A stretch of DNA of 64,000 bases, from the NCBI GenBank assembly GCA_963691705.1, contig OY829539.1, positions 37,767,656 to 37,831,655 on the forward strand. Direction: 5' to 3'. The notes beneath the pieces are model-generated. The model did not search any database, was not told where the DNA came from, and saw only the letters and a list, made by a program, of their open reading frames with translations. This DNA comes from Viola odorata. Its lineage: Eukaryota > Streptophyta > Magnoliopsida > Malpighiales > Violaceae. Made by a program: the position numbers and the translations under genes. Numbering within the stretch: position 1 is the stretch's first letter; each line of letters starts with the position of its first letter. Positions 42,542 through 54,600 of this stretch are shown here, piece by piece.

Positions 42542-44890
42542 ATGACTTCACTAAATTCTTGTCAATCAAGCTATGGCCTAGGTCTCTTCGAACAAGGCCT
42601 TGGCTATGGCTCCTCTACTAATAGCTGCACCAACTTTGATCCTTTTCAAGTAACAATTCCTACTTGTAGAGCATCTTTTCAACCGGCTGAATTTATCCAA
42701 TGGGAATACCACCTTGTGAAGGCCATTGAATGTCATAATTTTTCCGGAGCACAGAAAATTGAGCTTGCTCAAATGACATTTGATGATGATACCGAGATTT
42801 GGTGGTACCACATTTGTTGTGAAAGAGCAAGAAGAGAAGATCCAATTGCAACTTGGGCTGAAATGAGACATGTCATGAGAGCATGTTTTGTGTCATCATA
42901 CTATCGAGAATTCTTAGAAGACGAGTTTTCCTCCCTTCAACAAGGAATCAAAACCGTGATGGAATATTATCAAGAATTTGATGATTTACTCATCAAGACT
43001 TATCTTCAAGATAATGAGAGCATGATCATGGATTTGTTTCAAAGTGGATTAAATAAAGTGATTAGAAGACAGCTTGCCCTCTATGAGTTTACAAGCTTAT
43101 CATCCATGATTCAATTTGCCTACGAAATTGAAATTCATGAGTGTTTGATGGAACAAAACAGTAGCTCATTCCAAGGCTGCCCGAGTGACCAAAAATCTTC
43201 TTCTGCTACTATTTTCGAGTCCAAATCGGAAGTGGTACAATATGCACAAGTCATTCAACAAAAACAGCCCACACCACCTCAATCTTGTGACCCAAAGGTG
43301 ACTGAAAAATTTAATTTGATTGAAAGGAGTGTGGCTGTAAATTCTACAGCATTGAGTGAAAAATGTGAGCTTGAAAATGAGAGAGAAGAGTGTGAGAGGA
43401 AAGAAAATGAAAGAATTGATGAGGAAAATACACGGTATGAAAACAACAAGCATGCCAAAGAGAGTGTCATTGAAATTACAGAAAGTTTGAGAGAAGAAAG
43501 TAAGGAAAAGAGGCGAACAAAAATTGTGAAAGTTATTGATCCAATGAGCGTGCCTTTGAGCAATGAGGATCAGTTAGCTAATCCTAACATTGATGATTCT
43601 TTTCCTACTCTTTGTGTGCCTCCCTTGCATAAAAATCAAAGGACAAAAGATGGCTTCAAACCATCAATTTTAGGAGGCGTAGGAAGCAAAATTGCACAAC
43701 AATGGTGTGAACAAAGGTATGCACCACTCTCTTCTCCAAATGATGCAAGGTTAGAGCCTACAACTCGTCATAATTCTAATTCACATGATGTAAATTTAAA
43801 AGATTTTTATTTAGCATGTGAAAAGAAACCATTGTTGCATCTCATCAATTATTCTTTCTTGCTTAAATTGTCTAGAAGTCAAATCTGTTTGGTAAATGAT
43901 AGTAGAATTAAAATTGCTTTTTCTGTGCTTACTAGGACAGTACCTAGCATGTTAGAAAATAATTTGGATGATTGTAGGGATACTGTGAATATTAGGAATT
44001 TGTTTCTTGCATTTGGCGAATTTATTCGTAAGCGTGAACGAATAATTCCTTTTATTTTCTCACAATTGTTTTCAAGTTTGATTAAGTGTGTAGGTGAGAA
44101 GACGAATGCATCCATGGTACCAAAATCAGGCGAACATATGTGCTTGAGCCGTGAGCACACATGTACAAATCTAACCAAAGAAGGCGTTGAGGCGAACGCT
44201 CAATTGGTTCCTAGACACGGCAAATTGTCACATATACTCCATTGGATTTGTTCCAACGTTTTTAATTTTTATTTACCTTTGGAGTATAAATATACAAATC
44301 ATTCATTTCAACTTACTAACTTAAATATTTTTATGGTAGGAAATGAAGGATTTAAAGCTAAGGATTCGTGGGCGAATCCTTTCGAAGGGAAGGGTGATGA
44401 GGCGATCACGGATCCCTTTGACATCAAAGAGCATGACGCGATACCAAGAGGATCGGTCACAAACAGCAAGGCATTGATAGGCGAGGCCCGCACCAATCCA
44501 AGACCCATTCCTAAGCCTCCCGACTATTGCGCCAACTCTAGGCCACCCGCGTGGCCTAGCTTTCATCCCGCGCGCGCACCTTTCTTAATACTCCATAAAA
44601 TTAATTATGATGCTTTTAATTCTTTGAAATCTTTGGAGTATGAATTTACCAATCACTTGTTTCACATTACTAACTTATTTATTTATGAGACAGGGAATGA
44701 GAAAATTGAAGCTACGGATTCGAGGACAAATCCTTTCGAAGGGAAAGGTGATGATACGATCATGCCTACATCTACAAGGCCCGAACGAACCCGAACACGA
44801 CCAATTGTGAAGACACATTCTAGGATACCTTTTACCCTTCAAATGGGCTTGGAAGCCCATCAAAATGACAAGAAAATTCGTCCATCTTAG
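42542..44890 (+). CDS. Element F gag-like protein, intact, C terminus encoded by the 3' LTR
   Basis: 782 codons without a break, from MTSLNSCQSSYGLG. Residues ~35-220 form a gag core like that of CRM elements (FIQWEYHLVKAIECH, EIWWYHICCERARRED, MRACFVSSYYREFL, IKTVMEYYQEFDDLL, LFQSGLNKVIRRQLALYEF). A long charged region follows (EREECERKENERIDEEN), with no zinc knuckle and no enzyme. Two related segments near the end (YKYTNHSFQLTNLNIF and YEFTNHLFHITNLFIY, each followed by NPFEGKGD) look like duplicated integrase-tail sequence. The last 46 residues lie within the LTR. The product probably assembles particles, with enzymes supplied in trans by autonomous CRM relatives; that is inference from known non-autonomous CRM families. 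Confidence 0.85.
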   Translation: MTSLNSCQSSYGLGLFEQGLGYGSSTNSCTNFDPFQVTIPTCRASFQPAEFIQWEYHLVKAIECHNFSGAQKIELAQMTFDDDTEIWWYHICCERARREDPIATWAEMRHVMRACFVSSYYREFLEDEFSSLQQGIKTVMEYYQEFDDLLIKTYLQDNESMIMDLFQSGLNKVIRRQLALYEFTSLSSMIQFAYEIEIHECLMEQNSSSFQGCPSDQKSSSATIFESKSEVVQYAQVIQQKQPTPPQSCDPKVTEKFNLIERSVAVNSTALSEKCELENEREECERKENERIDEENTRYENNKHAKESVIEITESLREESKEKRRTKIVKVIDPMSVPLSNEDQLANPNIDDSFPTLCVPPLHKNQRTKDGFKPSILGGVGSKIAQQWCEQRYAPLSSPNDARLEPTTRHNSNSHDVNLKDFYLACEKKPLLHLINYSFLLKLSRSQICLVNDSRIKIAFSVLTRTVPSMLENNLDDCRDTVNIRNLFLAFGEFIRKRERIIPFIFSQLFSSLIKCVGEKTNASMVPKSGEHMCLSREHTCTNLTKEGVEANAQLVPRHGKLSHILHWICSNVFNFYLPLEYKYTNHSFQLTNLNIFMVGNEGFKAKDSWANPFEGKGDEAITDPFDIKEHDAIPRGSVTNSKALIGEARTNPRPIPKPPDYCANSRPPAWPSFHPARAPFLILHKINYDAFNSLKSLEYEFTNHLFHITNLFIYETGNEKIEATDSRTNPFEGKGDDTIMPTSTRPERTRTRPIVKTHSRIPFTLQMGLEAHQNDKKIRPS

Positions 44891-45464
44891 AAGGAAGGAG
44901 AAGGAAGAGCTCATTAAGGGCATTATGGTCTCAAATGGCCTAATATGTAATAACTATAAGTAGTTCAATTCTTGCATATGTTCAATTTAGCTTTGATGAT
45001 GAATATTGATTGAGAGAATTCTCCTTATTCATCCGGGGCTCAATATTGGTATTTGCCTTGGTTTGGAAAGCCGTGGCTTAAGTCAATCGAAAACAAGAAG
45101 TTTCCATCTTTGTGTAATCGGTTATTACTTCGTATTTGTGAGCGATTGAGTGTATATTTGAGTGTTCATCTTTGAACGGTTTGTGTTTGTTGAATGTGAG
45201 AGTATTCTGCCCGTGTATTCAAGTATTCATCAAGCATATCTCAAGTGTTCAATTGATCGTTGTTCAAGCAATCATCTCTAATCTCCATCCGCATTCATCC
45301 GGGTATTATCTTGTATTTTGTGTGTTTATTCCTTGTATCATTTCCGCTGCGTGTCTCCATATTTCCTACTGTTTCCTTATTGATTTGTGTCATAAACTCA
45401 TTGAGCTAGATCCTCCATTCGTTACATACCATTCGGCCTTCACATCGGAGGTCGGATCGTATCA
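44752..45464 (+). repeat. 3' LTR of element F
   Basis: 713 bp, nearly identical to 40072-40784. Includes the gag stop at 44888-44890. Confidence 0.92.
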
Positions 45465-45904
45465 TTGGGACCTCAATGAGACAGATATGCACCCACAAAA
45501 TACAGATTAGTTGCTGTGATGAAGGATCATGAACTAATCTGAGTCAGGAGGGATTAGAAAAGGGATGTTGCCTCTTTTATGCAAATAATAATTTCATTTT
45601 ATTCCATGAGTATGTCTAGCTAAACACCTAGTCTTGGTAAGGGCTGAATGAGCCATGTTTCTTATGCCTTGTGAGATTTGAGTATCTTTAAGAGTCTTTA
45701 CATCCGTAATCATTTTATTCCTGGTTTAACAAATCACTTACTTGTTAGAATTAAGAATTGATCACTCTTACATTTTAGCTTAGGAGTTGAAGTCAGCCTA
45801 GAAGGGGACGAGCGAAACTGGATAGGCTAAGTAGACAGCTAGTCTCACGAAGGCTAGTGGAAATAAGTGATATAATTCAGACCAGATTGACAACCTAGGG
45901 CCTC
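45465..45904. other. Unassigned sequence between element F and an Athila remnant
   Basis: No coding frame or repeat recognised. It may belong to the old Athila copy on - to its right. Confidence 0.3.
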
Positions 45905-46500
45905 GGGTGTGAGGTAGCTTGAGTTAGGTGTTGTGCAGCAGAATTCATACAAATCAGCATTTTCCAAATTAAGTCCCCTAGATGTGACAACTAATTTTGT
46001 GATTAGTGATCCTAAAATCATTTTAGTTCTTACATCACATGCTTGTAACTGCTTGGCTAATCAAAACCTAAGGTTGACCCTTTTGTTGTGCAACATGCAC
46101 CATAGTAGAAACAATTCTAACTTCGACACATTACCTGACACATTTGTCTTACCCGAAAGGTTAATAGACACTGTCCTGTGGAGCATCCTAAGGGCAAGAT
46201 CTCTGATCCTATGTGCCTTAGAATGCTTGTCAAAATTGATTGTAGGGTCTCTTGTGAGTTCTTAGAATGTTGCTGTCTTATACCAATCCTTGGGATAATC
46301 CGACAGAGCACTCAAGTACTCTAGTGAATCAATATCATCAGCATTCACAAAGCCAAGCAGAACATTAAACTCATTTAAAGATAAATGAGACCACTGATCA
46401 CACAACCTAAAATTTACTACCTTAGCAGCATGTATATCAAGCTTAATTTTACCCCTAACAAACAAGGTTGTATGGAGGTGGAGATGAACACCATTGAATC
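45905..46500 (-). pseudogene. Remnant of Athila ORF1 (antisense)
   Basis: On -, reading from about 46480 leftward: VRGKIKLDIHAAKVVNFR, DQWSHLSLNEFNVLLGF, SLEYLSALSDYP, a stop at 46262-46264, then KAHRIRDLALRMLHRTVS, VSKLELFLLWCMLHN and LGSLITKLV in the same direction. The order and wording resemble the conserved Athila ORF1 family of plants (Pfam ATHILA). Broken by stops; no LTR for it is visible. Confidence 0.55.
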
Positions 46501-47754
46501 AGTGATCAAAGCATAAGAAACGCAGCTCTCAAATCGCCCTTACTAGGAATTTCTGACCAATCGAATTTCCAACCCAGATACTTTATCTTGGCTAAGCCTT
46601 TGACCAAGCTTATTTTACTATTTAACTATTATTCTTTTGTTTTCAGTTTCAGGATCAGCCAAACAACTCAAGTGATGAGGAAGTCAACCAAGAACTACAC
46701 AACCTTAGAAGTCTCTATGGACGATACTCTTACCACCATCTGCAAATCCTTTATGGGTCGTGATAATTTGTAATTCTCCCCTATTTCATATCCGTTTATA
46801 CAACTATTTTTGACGCTCTCGATATGCAATCAATCCTGCAAGATGTTATGAAAGCTTCTGTATGAAACCACACAGTGTTTAGAAACTTATGCGATGCGAT
46901 AAGTTGAAAATGACGTAGTTGTTAAAAGATTCAAGAGATGTAAGCGTTGAGGAAGGTGTAGCAATTTTGTGTCACGGAACAAAATAAATAATTGTAGCAG
47001 AACGATTCCAGCACTCTTTAGGAACGGTGCATTGGTGGGGCAAAATAGAGATAAGAGCATTGGCTAACTTAAGTACTCTCTTGATTAAGACAGTTTATTG
47101 AGGCTCGCTGCAACTAGAAATTCAACACAATCCCAAATTATATCCTTACTTTAAGGTATGTTATAAAATCTATTTATTCATTCTCCATTTAAGAAAACAC
47201 GGTTCGTGTATTAAAACTATATTATACAACCTATTTATTTATTAAAAAAATTACTAATAACATTAGCTATTATAGAAATGTCATGGTAATTTATTCGCAT
47301 GTGTTTTACTACATTGAAGCAAAAGACATTTCGTGGTAGAAAGTTATCACTCGTTATACAAAATGTCATGGCAATTTATTCGCATGTTTTTTACTTTTGT
47401 CTATACTGGATAAGAAGGGACAACTAATGATTCACATGTTTTATTTGACGTGATAATAGGAGTTGATAATAATTTCACAGTGCCCATTAATGGTAAGAAA
47501 TTAGCTTTACGTTGTGCAATGTTTACTTACTAGAAGTTTGTTATATTTTAATTAATAACGATTGTAATTTATTTGTAGATGGTTATTATCTTGTAGATGT
47601 TAGTTCTCCAAATACTCTTGGATTTTTAGCACCATATCATGACAAGCGATATTATTTGAATGATTTCTGAGATCAAAGTAGAAGGTAGAATAAGAAGCAA
47701 AATTGAGTTATTTAACTACAGTCATTCTTCATTACGAAATGTGAGCATTTGATG
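46501..47754. other. AT-rich intergenic region with a short direct repeat
   Basis: No gene seen. A ~30-bp phrase with AATGTCATGG(T/C)AATTTATTCGCATG occurs at about 47277 and 47360, 83 bp apart. Confidence 0.45.
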
Positions 47755-48218
47755 CCTGGTTATCAGAACTGGACCGGACCGGCCGGCCCGACCGGTTCAA
47801 TCAGGATTTTTCACATTTCCGGTCTGATTCAGCTATTGGACCGGATATGCATGTGAACCGGGTTCGATCGGTTGAACCGTCCAGTTTTTACACAACCGGC
47901 GAACCGGATTGAACCGGCTGGTTCAATGCTTCTTCTCCAAAACGACGTCGTTTTGGTATTTTTTATTTATTTTCCAAAACGACGTTGTTTTGGTATTTTT
48001 TTATTTTTTTTGAAATTTTGATGGCTGTAATGGGCCGGCCCATTACAGATATTAACCTAGCCAGTTCAATCCGGTTCAACCCTATTCAATCATCTAAGAT
48101 TGAACGGTTCAATGTGTGAACGGTTTAAAACGGTTCAACATCTACAATTCGGTTGAACCCAGTTGAACTATAAAATTTTTATTTTCGGTTCGCTGTACGA
48201 TCCGGTTCTGATAACACT
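47755..48218. mobile_element. hAT-like MITE with 8-bp target duplication
   Basis: 464 bp. Ends are inverted repeats: GGTTATCAGAACTGG on the left and, reverse-complemented, GTGTTATCAGAACCGG on the right. Flanked by the direct repeat ATTTGATG at 47747-47754 and 48219-48226, the 8-bp size typical of hAT elements. The interior is full of GGTTCAACCGG / CCGGTTC phrases and has AAAACGACGTCGTTTTGG, itself palindromic, with a near copy. No transposase. It lies about 470 bp upstream of the LCAT3 ATG. Confidence 0.8.
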
Positions 48219-48686
48219 ATTTGATGTACTAAAGGAGAACAATTGAACACGTTTTTCTATTTCTCCTCTGAAAAATGAAAACATGGAAAAGGAGATGAAA
48301 ATTAAAAGTAGAAAATTGACATTTTTTTCTGGAACTAAACAGGCCCTAATGCTCTCTATGCTCTTGCTCTTGCCCCCCTGGCATATTCTAGGCATCTGCA
48401 GCCTCGATTCCATGTAATGATTTCCCTCTCTCTAGATTATTTCAATTGGAAAATACTGGCATATTCTAGATTATTTTTCTTTTTTCCAATTTTTCAATAG
48501 GATTATTAGTTACAGGTCCAGCGAGCTAGCGTGCAAAATCAGACTTCCATCTTTTTTGACTGGGCGTTGGGCCAACGAACCACATTAACAACATATCTAC
48601 TACCGCCACCTAACGAAGAAGTGAGTGAAGTGAAGCATTCTGGAATCCGGATCTCTCCAGTCCACTCACTCTTCTTGCCAGTCATC

Positions 48687-51600
48687 ATGAGTTTCTGTCC
48701 CTGTTTCGGCAAGCAGACCTCTGATGATGACACCGACGGTGGCGGCGACCTTGATCCCGTCCTTCTTGTGTCCGGAATGGGAGGCTCCGTTCTTCATTCC
48801 AAGAATAAGAGGTTCGGCTTTGTGTCTCGTGTTTGGGTCAGGCTTCTCTTGGCTGATCTCGAGTTCAAGAAGAAACTCTGGTCTGTCTACAATCCCAAGA
48901 CAGGTCTCCCCTCCCTCCCTTTCTCCGTCTACTACCTCTTCTGTTTATTTCTTATGTTTATGTAACACAAGTCAGCACTTCACTTCTTCTTCTTCTTCTT
49001 CTGTTCCTTCTTACATTATGCCTTTCAGCATTCCTAAACAAATTTTCTTTTGGAAGATTATCAGGGTGACAAGGGAATTAAGCTAAATTATACTATAAAT
49101 TGAAGTAATTAAGCTGTCCTGGGTTTCAATTTATAGTGTTTTTCTATCCTATTCATGGGGTACTCATGGAAGCCGTATTTACTCGCATTTTACCTATGGT
49201 GTTATTATTGGATACCTTTTAAGGTGTGGGGAGTGCTGTATGGAGTAATTATGTTTTAGTTTGTCATGTTTCCAAAATTTACCCAGTGATTGCATTCTCT
49301 AATTTGGGGGCTCTTGGTTGTATCAATGGTTGCTCCTTTTCGCTTCATATGTGATCAATAATTTTTGTTTGATGACTTTTCCCCCTCTTTTCTCACTGAG
49401 ATTACTGTGTTTCATTTTTTCCAGGTTATACAGAAGCATTGGACAGAGACTCTGAAATTGTGGTTCCTGATGATGATTATGGTTTGTATGCGATTGACAT
49501 TTTAGATCCCTCATTGGTAAGACCAATAACAAACAAAGTAGTGTTATTTCCTTTTCTACTTGAACTCCACTGAAAATGAAATGTATGTAGTATGGTTTTA
49601 CGTCTATTCCTCAAATAAGCAACTCACTCTTGGAAATTGGGGATGCCTTCTCAAATTGTAGTCTTTTCTTTTTCTTCCATCCTACAACAGTTTCTAGCAA
49701 TGCAAAACGCAGAAGACCCTTGACCTGTAAAATGAACTAAGTAACAAACTAACACACTATTAAAATCGAAATTCACCTGAAAATAAGTATCTCAAAATAG
49801 AGATGTGTAAAAGCGGGAACACAAAAATAACAAAGAAATACACCTAAAGGTTTGCAGAGTAATATCCAGGCTGTATTTTAATTAGAAAACATAAACATAG
49901 GGTCACTCGAAAATTCACGAAGAATCTGTTAAATTGATTCCATCTTCTGGGTATTGAAGCTGAATGAGTAGCACTTGGGAATAATCATTAGAATGGGGGA
50001 AACCTAAATAATGTGGATAGGACTGCTGTATGGAGGAACTAGTATTTTGTGGAGCACAAAAAATTCTCTGACAAGTGCTTCTAATGCTGCTGGAAGGTCC
50101 CAACTTTGCAGTTTTGCCTATCGACTAAACGGGCACCATTCTTATGCTGTGCAACTATTATTTTACCTACTCATTAATGTTTCTTGAGTGAAAAAAGATT
50201 TTACCTTGGATTTGAGAAAGAAGTAGATAATTATGGTGGATGTGTCAATTTTGATGTCATATTGGAGCTCATTTTACAAGGAATTGTTGTGGAGGATGGG
50301 AAAGTGGAATTATATCTTGTTCAAGGGGAATCATTAATAGTTCTAAGTGTTATGATCGCAACAATTGAACATGAAGAAGGTTGGAGGTAGCGTAGGATTT
50401 TCAGAACTTGTTTTCTCTCTGTTGATTCACAATGCGTTCTAGCACTTAATATTGTTGAATTGCAAATGCAAGTAGTTGACATCATATCATCTTGGAATAC
50501 TAAAACATGGTTCGAGTTGTTGAAGCTTCTGCTTTGTTTTCCACGTTTGCTTGATTTTCCATTTGTCATTTAATCATCTCAACCCAAATGGAAAATCAAT
50601 ATCCTGTTTTTATATTTCTAATACTGAATTCATTGCTTTTCCAGTTTGTTAAACTTCTACATCTGACAGAAGTGTATCATTTTCATGATATTATTGATAT
50701 GCTCATTAAATGTGGATATAAGAAGGGAACCACATTATTTGGATATGGTTATGATTTCCGGCAAAGCATTAGGTAATTCTTCTTTTGCTTGTTATACTTT
50801 TGTCATAATTAAGCATGCAAGTTTCATTGGCTCCATTTCTAGCTACGTTTGTCTACACAGAACCTGTGAAACATGAATCTTCTGCTTTTGGCAGAATTGA
50901 CAAATTAATGGAAGATCTTCAAGCTAGGTTGGAAACAGCTTACAAAGCTTCTGGATCTAGGAAAGTTAATATAATTTCGCATTCAATGGGTGGACTGCTG
51001 GTGTCATGTTTCATGTCTCTTCACAAAGATGTGCGGCTGTTTTCTTTTAGTGAAAAATTCAATCATTAAGTTTCATAAAAATTCTCACAATAATAATCTG
51101 GTCATGGCAGTTGTTTTCCAAGCTCGTGAGTAAGTGGATTTGCATTGCATGTCCTTTCCAAGGTACTTCAATATGCTCCACTTTCCCCTATTTTCCCTTT
51201 TAGTTTTCCCTTTTGTTGACTGTTATTGAAGCCTTCTTCAACAATAATTTCATCTGGTTAATAGGAGCACCAGGTTGCATCAATGAGTCTCTTTTAACTG
51301 GGCTGCAGTTTGTTGAAGGCTTTGAGAGCTTCTTTTTCGTGTCACGGTGGACATTTCACCAACTGGTAATTTATTCAAAATAGTATGTCTGATTTGTAAT
51401 TTGGGTGATGTTACCATCAAAGTGTATTTACATACATGCATGAATTTTCTGCTTCAGTTCTGTTGTCATTCTTATTGTTGTTGTGGTTGATTTTATGTTC
51501 TGTTTGGGTGATGTTTCTAACAAGTGTAGTAGGGTAGTATGATGGCTGTGCAGTCATATAGAATTAAAAGCAAATTAATCCGCATTGGCCTATTGGCACA

Positions 51601-54600
51601 TATGAGACGCAAGGCATAGCTGTCATTGATAGTGATAAGCCTTAATTGAATAGTTGATGTTGAACAAACAAGAGGAAAGATAGACTAACCAACCAAGAAG
51701 AATCACGACTCCTAGATTAATTGGAGGGTTTTGAGAATGGAAATTCCTACAGGAGGCAAATACTTAACTTTTTGTAAATATAGCATAAATGTTTACCATC
51801 ACGTAGTCTTTGTGTTAGGAGAATCTTCTTAGTTGTAATTTAGAGAATTAAACGTCTTGGTAAGCCATCATCTTTGCTCTTAGGTCTAAAAGGCAAACAT
51901 CAAATATATATGGATTCAAATCTTGTATCAGAGGGTTTGAGATTTAAGGTGAGCAATCATCTTTCTTTGAAACTAGGTTTGATTAATTAAACTAAAACTA
52001 TCAACTAACAAGTCTGAAAGCCTCAACAAAAGAGTGATGCATGAAAGCAATAGCGCAAAATAAGGAAAATTGAAAAACCTGAAGCCATTAAGTTGAGGAA
52101 ACATTTATGTACTGATCGCCTAAAAAGGCATTTGATCTCTCATATATTAAGCATAGAGTTTACAATTACAGCAGCTAACTACCAATCTAAAGCGAAAACT
52201 CTAGTCCTTAAAACAATATTCTGTACCAAGATAAATAGCCACTAGGAAACATTTTCAAGTGAAACCAAATAATCTCGAAAGGAAAGCTCAGCATTAAAAC
52301 TAAAGAGCTACTAATAATTTGTAAGCATGATTCACATGTATGTCACTAGCCAGACTTTACAAAGTGATCAAATTTAACAAATTACATGAAAGAAAAATAA
52401 AAATAAAAAATCTAAAAGGAAATGATGCTCAATCTTCACTAAGAATTCTTTTGAGCCAGAGTTTATACATGATCATGGACAATTAAACAGTGCTGCTAGT
52501 AGCTAAGTTGCAGTATGCTTCACATGAATGCTTTAAGTTACAAGTGCATGTAATCTAATTGGAAATTCGTGAAAAAAGGTTTACTGACTTGTTTCTTTGG
52601 TTTCTCTCCAATTTCAATGTTAGAAAAACTGATGTGTGATAAATTTGAGGTGCTACTGCAAGTTGTGACATATGATGGTGTAGTTAAGTAAATTCCACTG
52701 CAGCTGTGTGTTTACGTAAATTTAATAGCTACAGTACCTACAGCAGAAAAAAGTTGCATTATTACTTGTATTGTAATGATACTTAGTGTGGTTCAAAATT
52801 GATTTATATTCTTGTCTATGTATATACAGTTGATTGAGTGTCCATCAGTCTATGAAATGATGGCAAATCCAGAATTTAAATGGAAAAAGCAACCACAAAT
52901 TAAAGTCTGGCGGAAGCAATCAATTGATGGGACCTCTTCTGCTAAATTGCAATCCTATGACCCTGTTGAAAGCATTTCGTTCTTTGAGGAAGCATTGAGG
53001 AATAATGAGGTACTACTATAGATCCAAATTTCTTAGAAATTCTGGTGATGTGAATCTTTTTTTCTTGAGAGTACGTGTCTCTGCATTTCTAGCTTTAGTT
53101 TTCCCTTGAGCTTTTTTTTTAAAAAAAATCTTCGTGTTAAACCTTCTTAAATGTGGTAATATGGTAGTATTGTTATATTTTCTTGAGTGTAAAATATTTC
53201 TGATACTTTTCATTATGTGCCCCTATATGTAGATTTAGTTGATGCTGTGTACTTGCGAATGACCTATGATCACTAGCTACTGTAATATTTGCAAATGGAG
53301 CATAATAAGGAAAAAGATTTAAGGTCAAAGGGATGTTCTTTGATTAAGGTGCAAGTTTTAATAGTTACGATGCTATAGCAAACGATGACAAATTGTAAAA
53401 ACTACTCATTCTGTAAATATTTTTTGAGGAGTCTCTAATTAGTCTTAAATTTTTATTTCCACCTTTTAAACTCATCAACTCCACCAAAATCTGAGATTAT
53501 TGAAAGGTGCTGGCTAATTGTACAGCTAGATTTTATGTAATAACTATAACAAAGGATATCCACTAGTGCCAAATCACAATAAAGTTTTGTTCTAGTTAGT
53601 GATGATTTGGTGATGGATTCTTAACAACAGTTGTGGACTGTCCTGATTTTAAGGTTGTTAAAGAAAAACAAGTAACAAAGAAAGAACCTAAGAATGATAC
53701 CCGAAACATGCTTAACTATTGACGAAATAGTTAAGAAGTAACAAAGAAAGTACCTAAGAATGACACCTGGGGGTATTAAGAGACATGTTTAACTCTAGGT
53801 TGCTTTTCATAATCTCAGCCAATTTCTTAGTGATCAGTTATAGTTTTACTGGTAGCACTAACATGTTTATATAGAGAATCCAACAAATAATAAAAAGATT
53901 CGGAAACTTAAGACCATTATTAGTAATGGAGTCAATAAAACTTGAGACCATAGACCCTAACAATTTCTGGCAATACTTTAAATAATAAAAATCCTGAATC
54001 TTAAGATAAACTTTATCTATCAACTGCTAAATAACAAACTAATTGGTTCTTTAGGCAAAAGGCTCAAGACTTGAATTCTTATTCCAGAACATTCATGCCC
54101 GCCATAAGTTTGGTTTTGTAGTGTTAAGTTGGGTTTTGTCTAGCCATTTGATTTGAAAATCAATAGCTTTCTGCTTTATTTCAGCCAGGACTGTTAAAGC
54201 CAATTCTATCCTACTGCTTTAGCATTTTAAATATCATGGGCACATCATTTATTTCCATTGAATTGTGTTTCAACTTTTTTTTCACAAAATAAGTTTCTGT
54301 TAGAAATTTGAATTTTATCAGAAAGACTGATTTGGAATTTAGGTGAACCTAAGGGTTCTAAAAGATTGAATTACAAATTGAAGGGTGGAAAACAGTGCTC
54401 AAAATTCAAGGACTGGTTGAATAGTTTTCTCTACCAGTGGAAGTGGGTGGCGCATCTTTGTTGACAGCTTTATAACTGATTGGAGTCTATTTGATGCTCA
54501 CTGTTATACAATTGGAGTTGTAAATTATGGACCAGTTAGAGAGATACCCAACATATATTTGCCAGGACAGGAAAGTTTGGTCATGATTTGTGTTTTTCTA

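Larger units (their letters stand above)
40072..45464 (+). mobile_element. Element F: gag-only non-autonomous CRM-like LTR retrotransposon
   Basis: 5393 bp with LTRs of equal length (713 bp: 40072-40784 and 44752-45464), inverted ends TGATACGATC / GATCGTATCA, PBS at 40787, polypurine tract GAAGGGAAAGG before 44752 and one open gag ORF. No protease, RT, RNase H or integrase is present. By eye the LTRs differ at only about two positions (40392/45072 and 40459/45139). The 5-bp flanks TTGCT and TTGGG match only at TTG, so no clean target duplication is seen. Element C ends only 5 bp to the left. Confidence 0.88.

Noticed and set aside
40067..45469. 5-bp target duplication for element F (TTGCT / TTGGG)
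   Set aside because: Only three of five bases agree, so I do not call it.
48531..48686. In-frame N-terminal extension of LCAT3
   Set aside because: The start MSFCPCFG resembles orthologue starts; the extension is not protein-like, though no stop excludes it.
51366..52829. A nested gene in LCAT3 intron 6
   Set aside because: No open frame or repeat ends; AT-rich intron sequence only.
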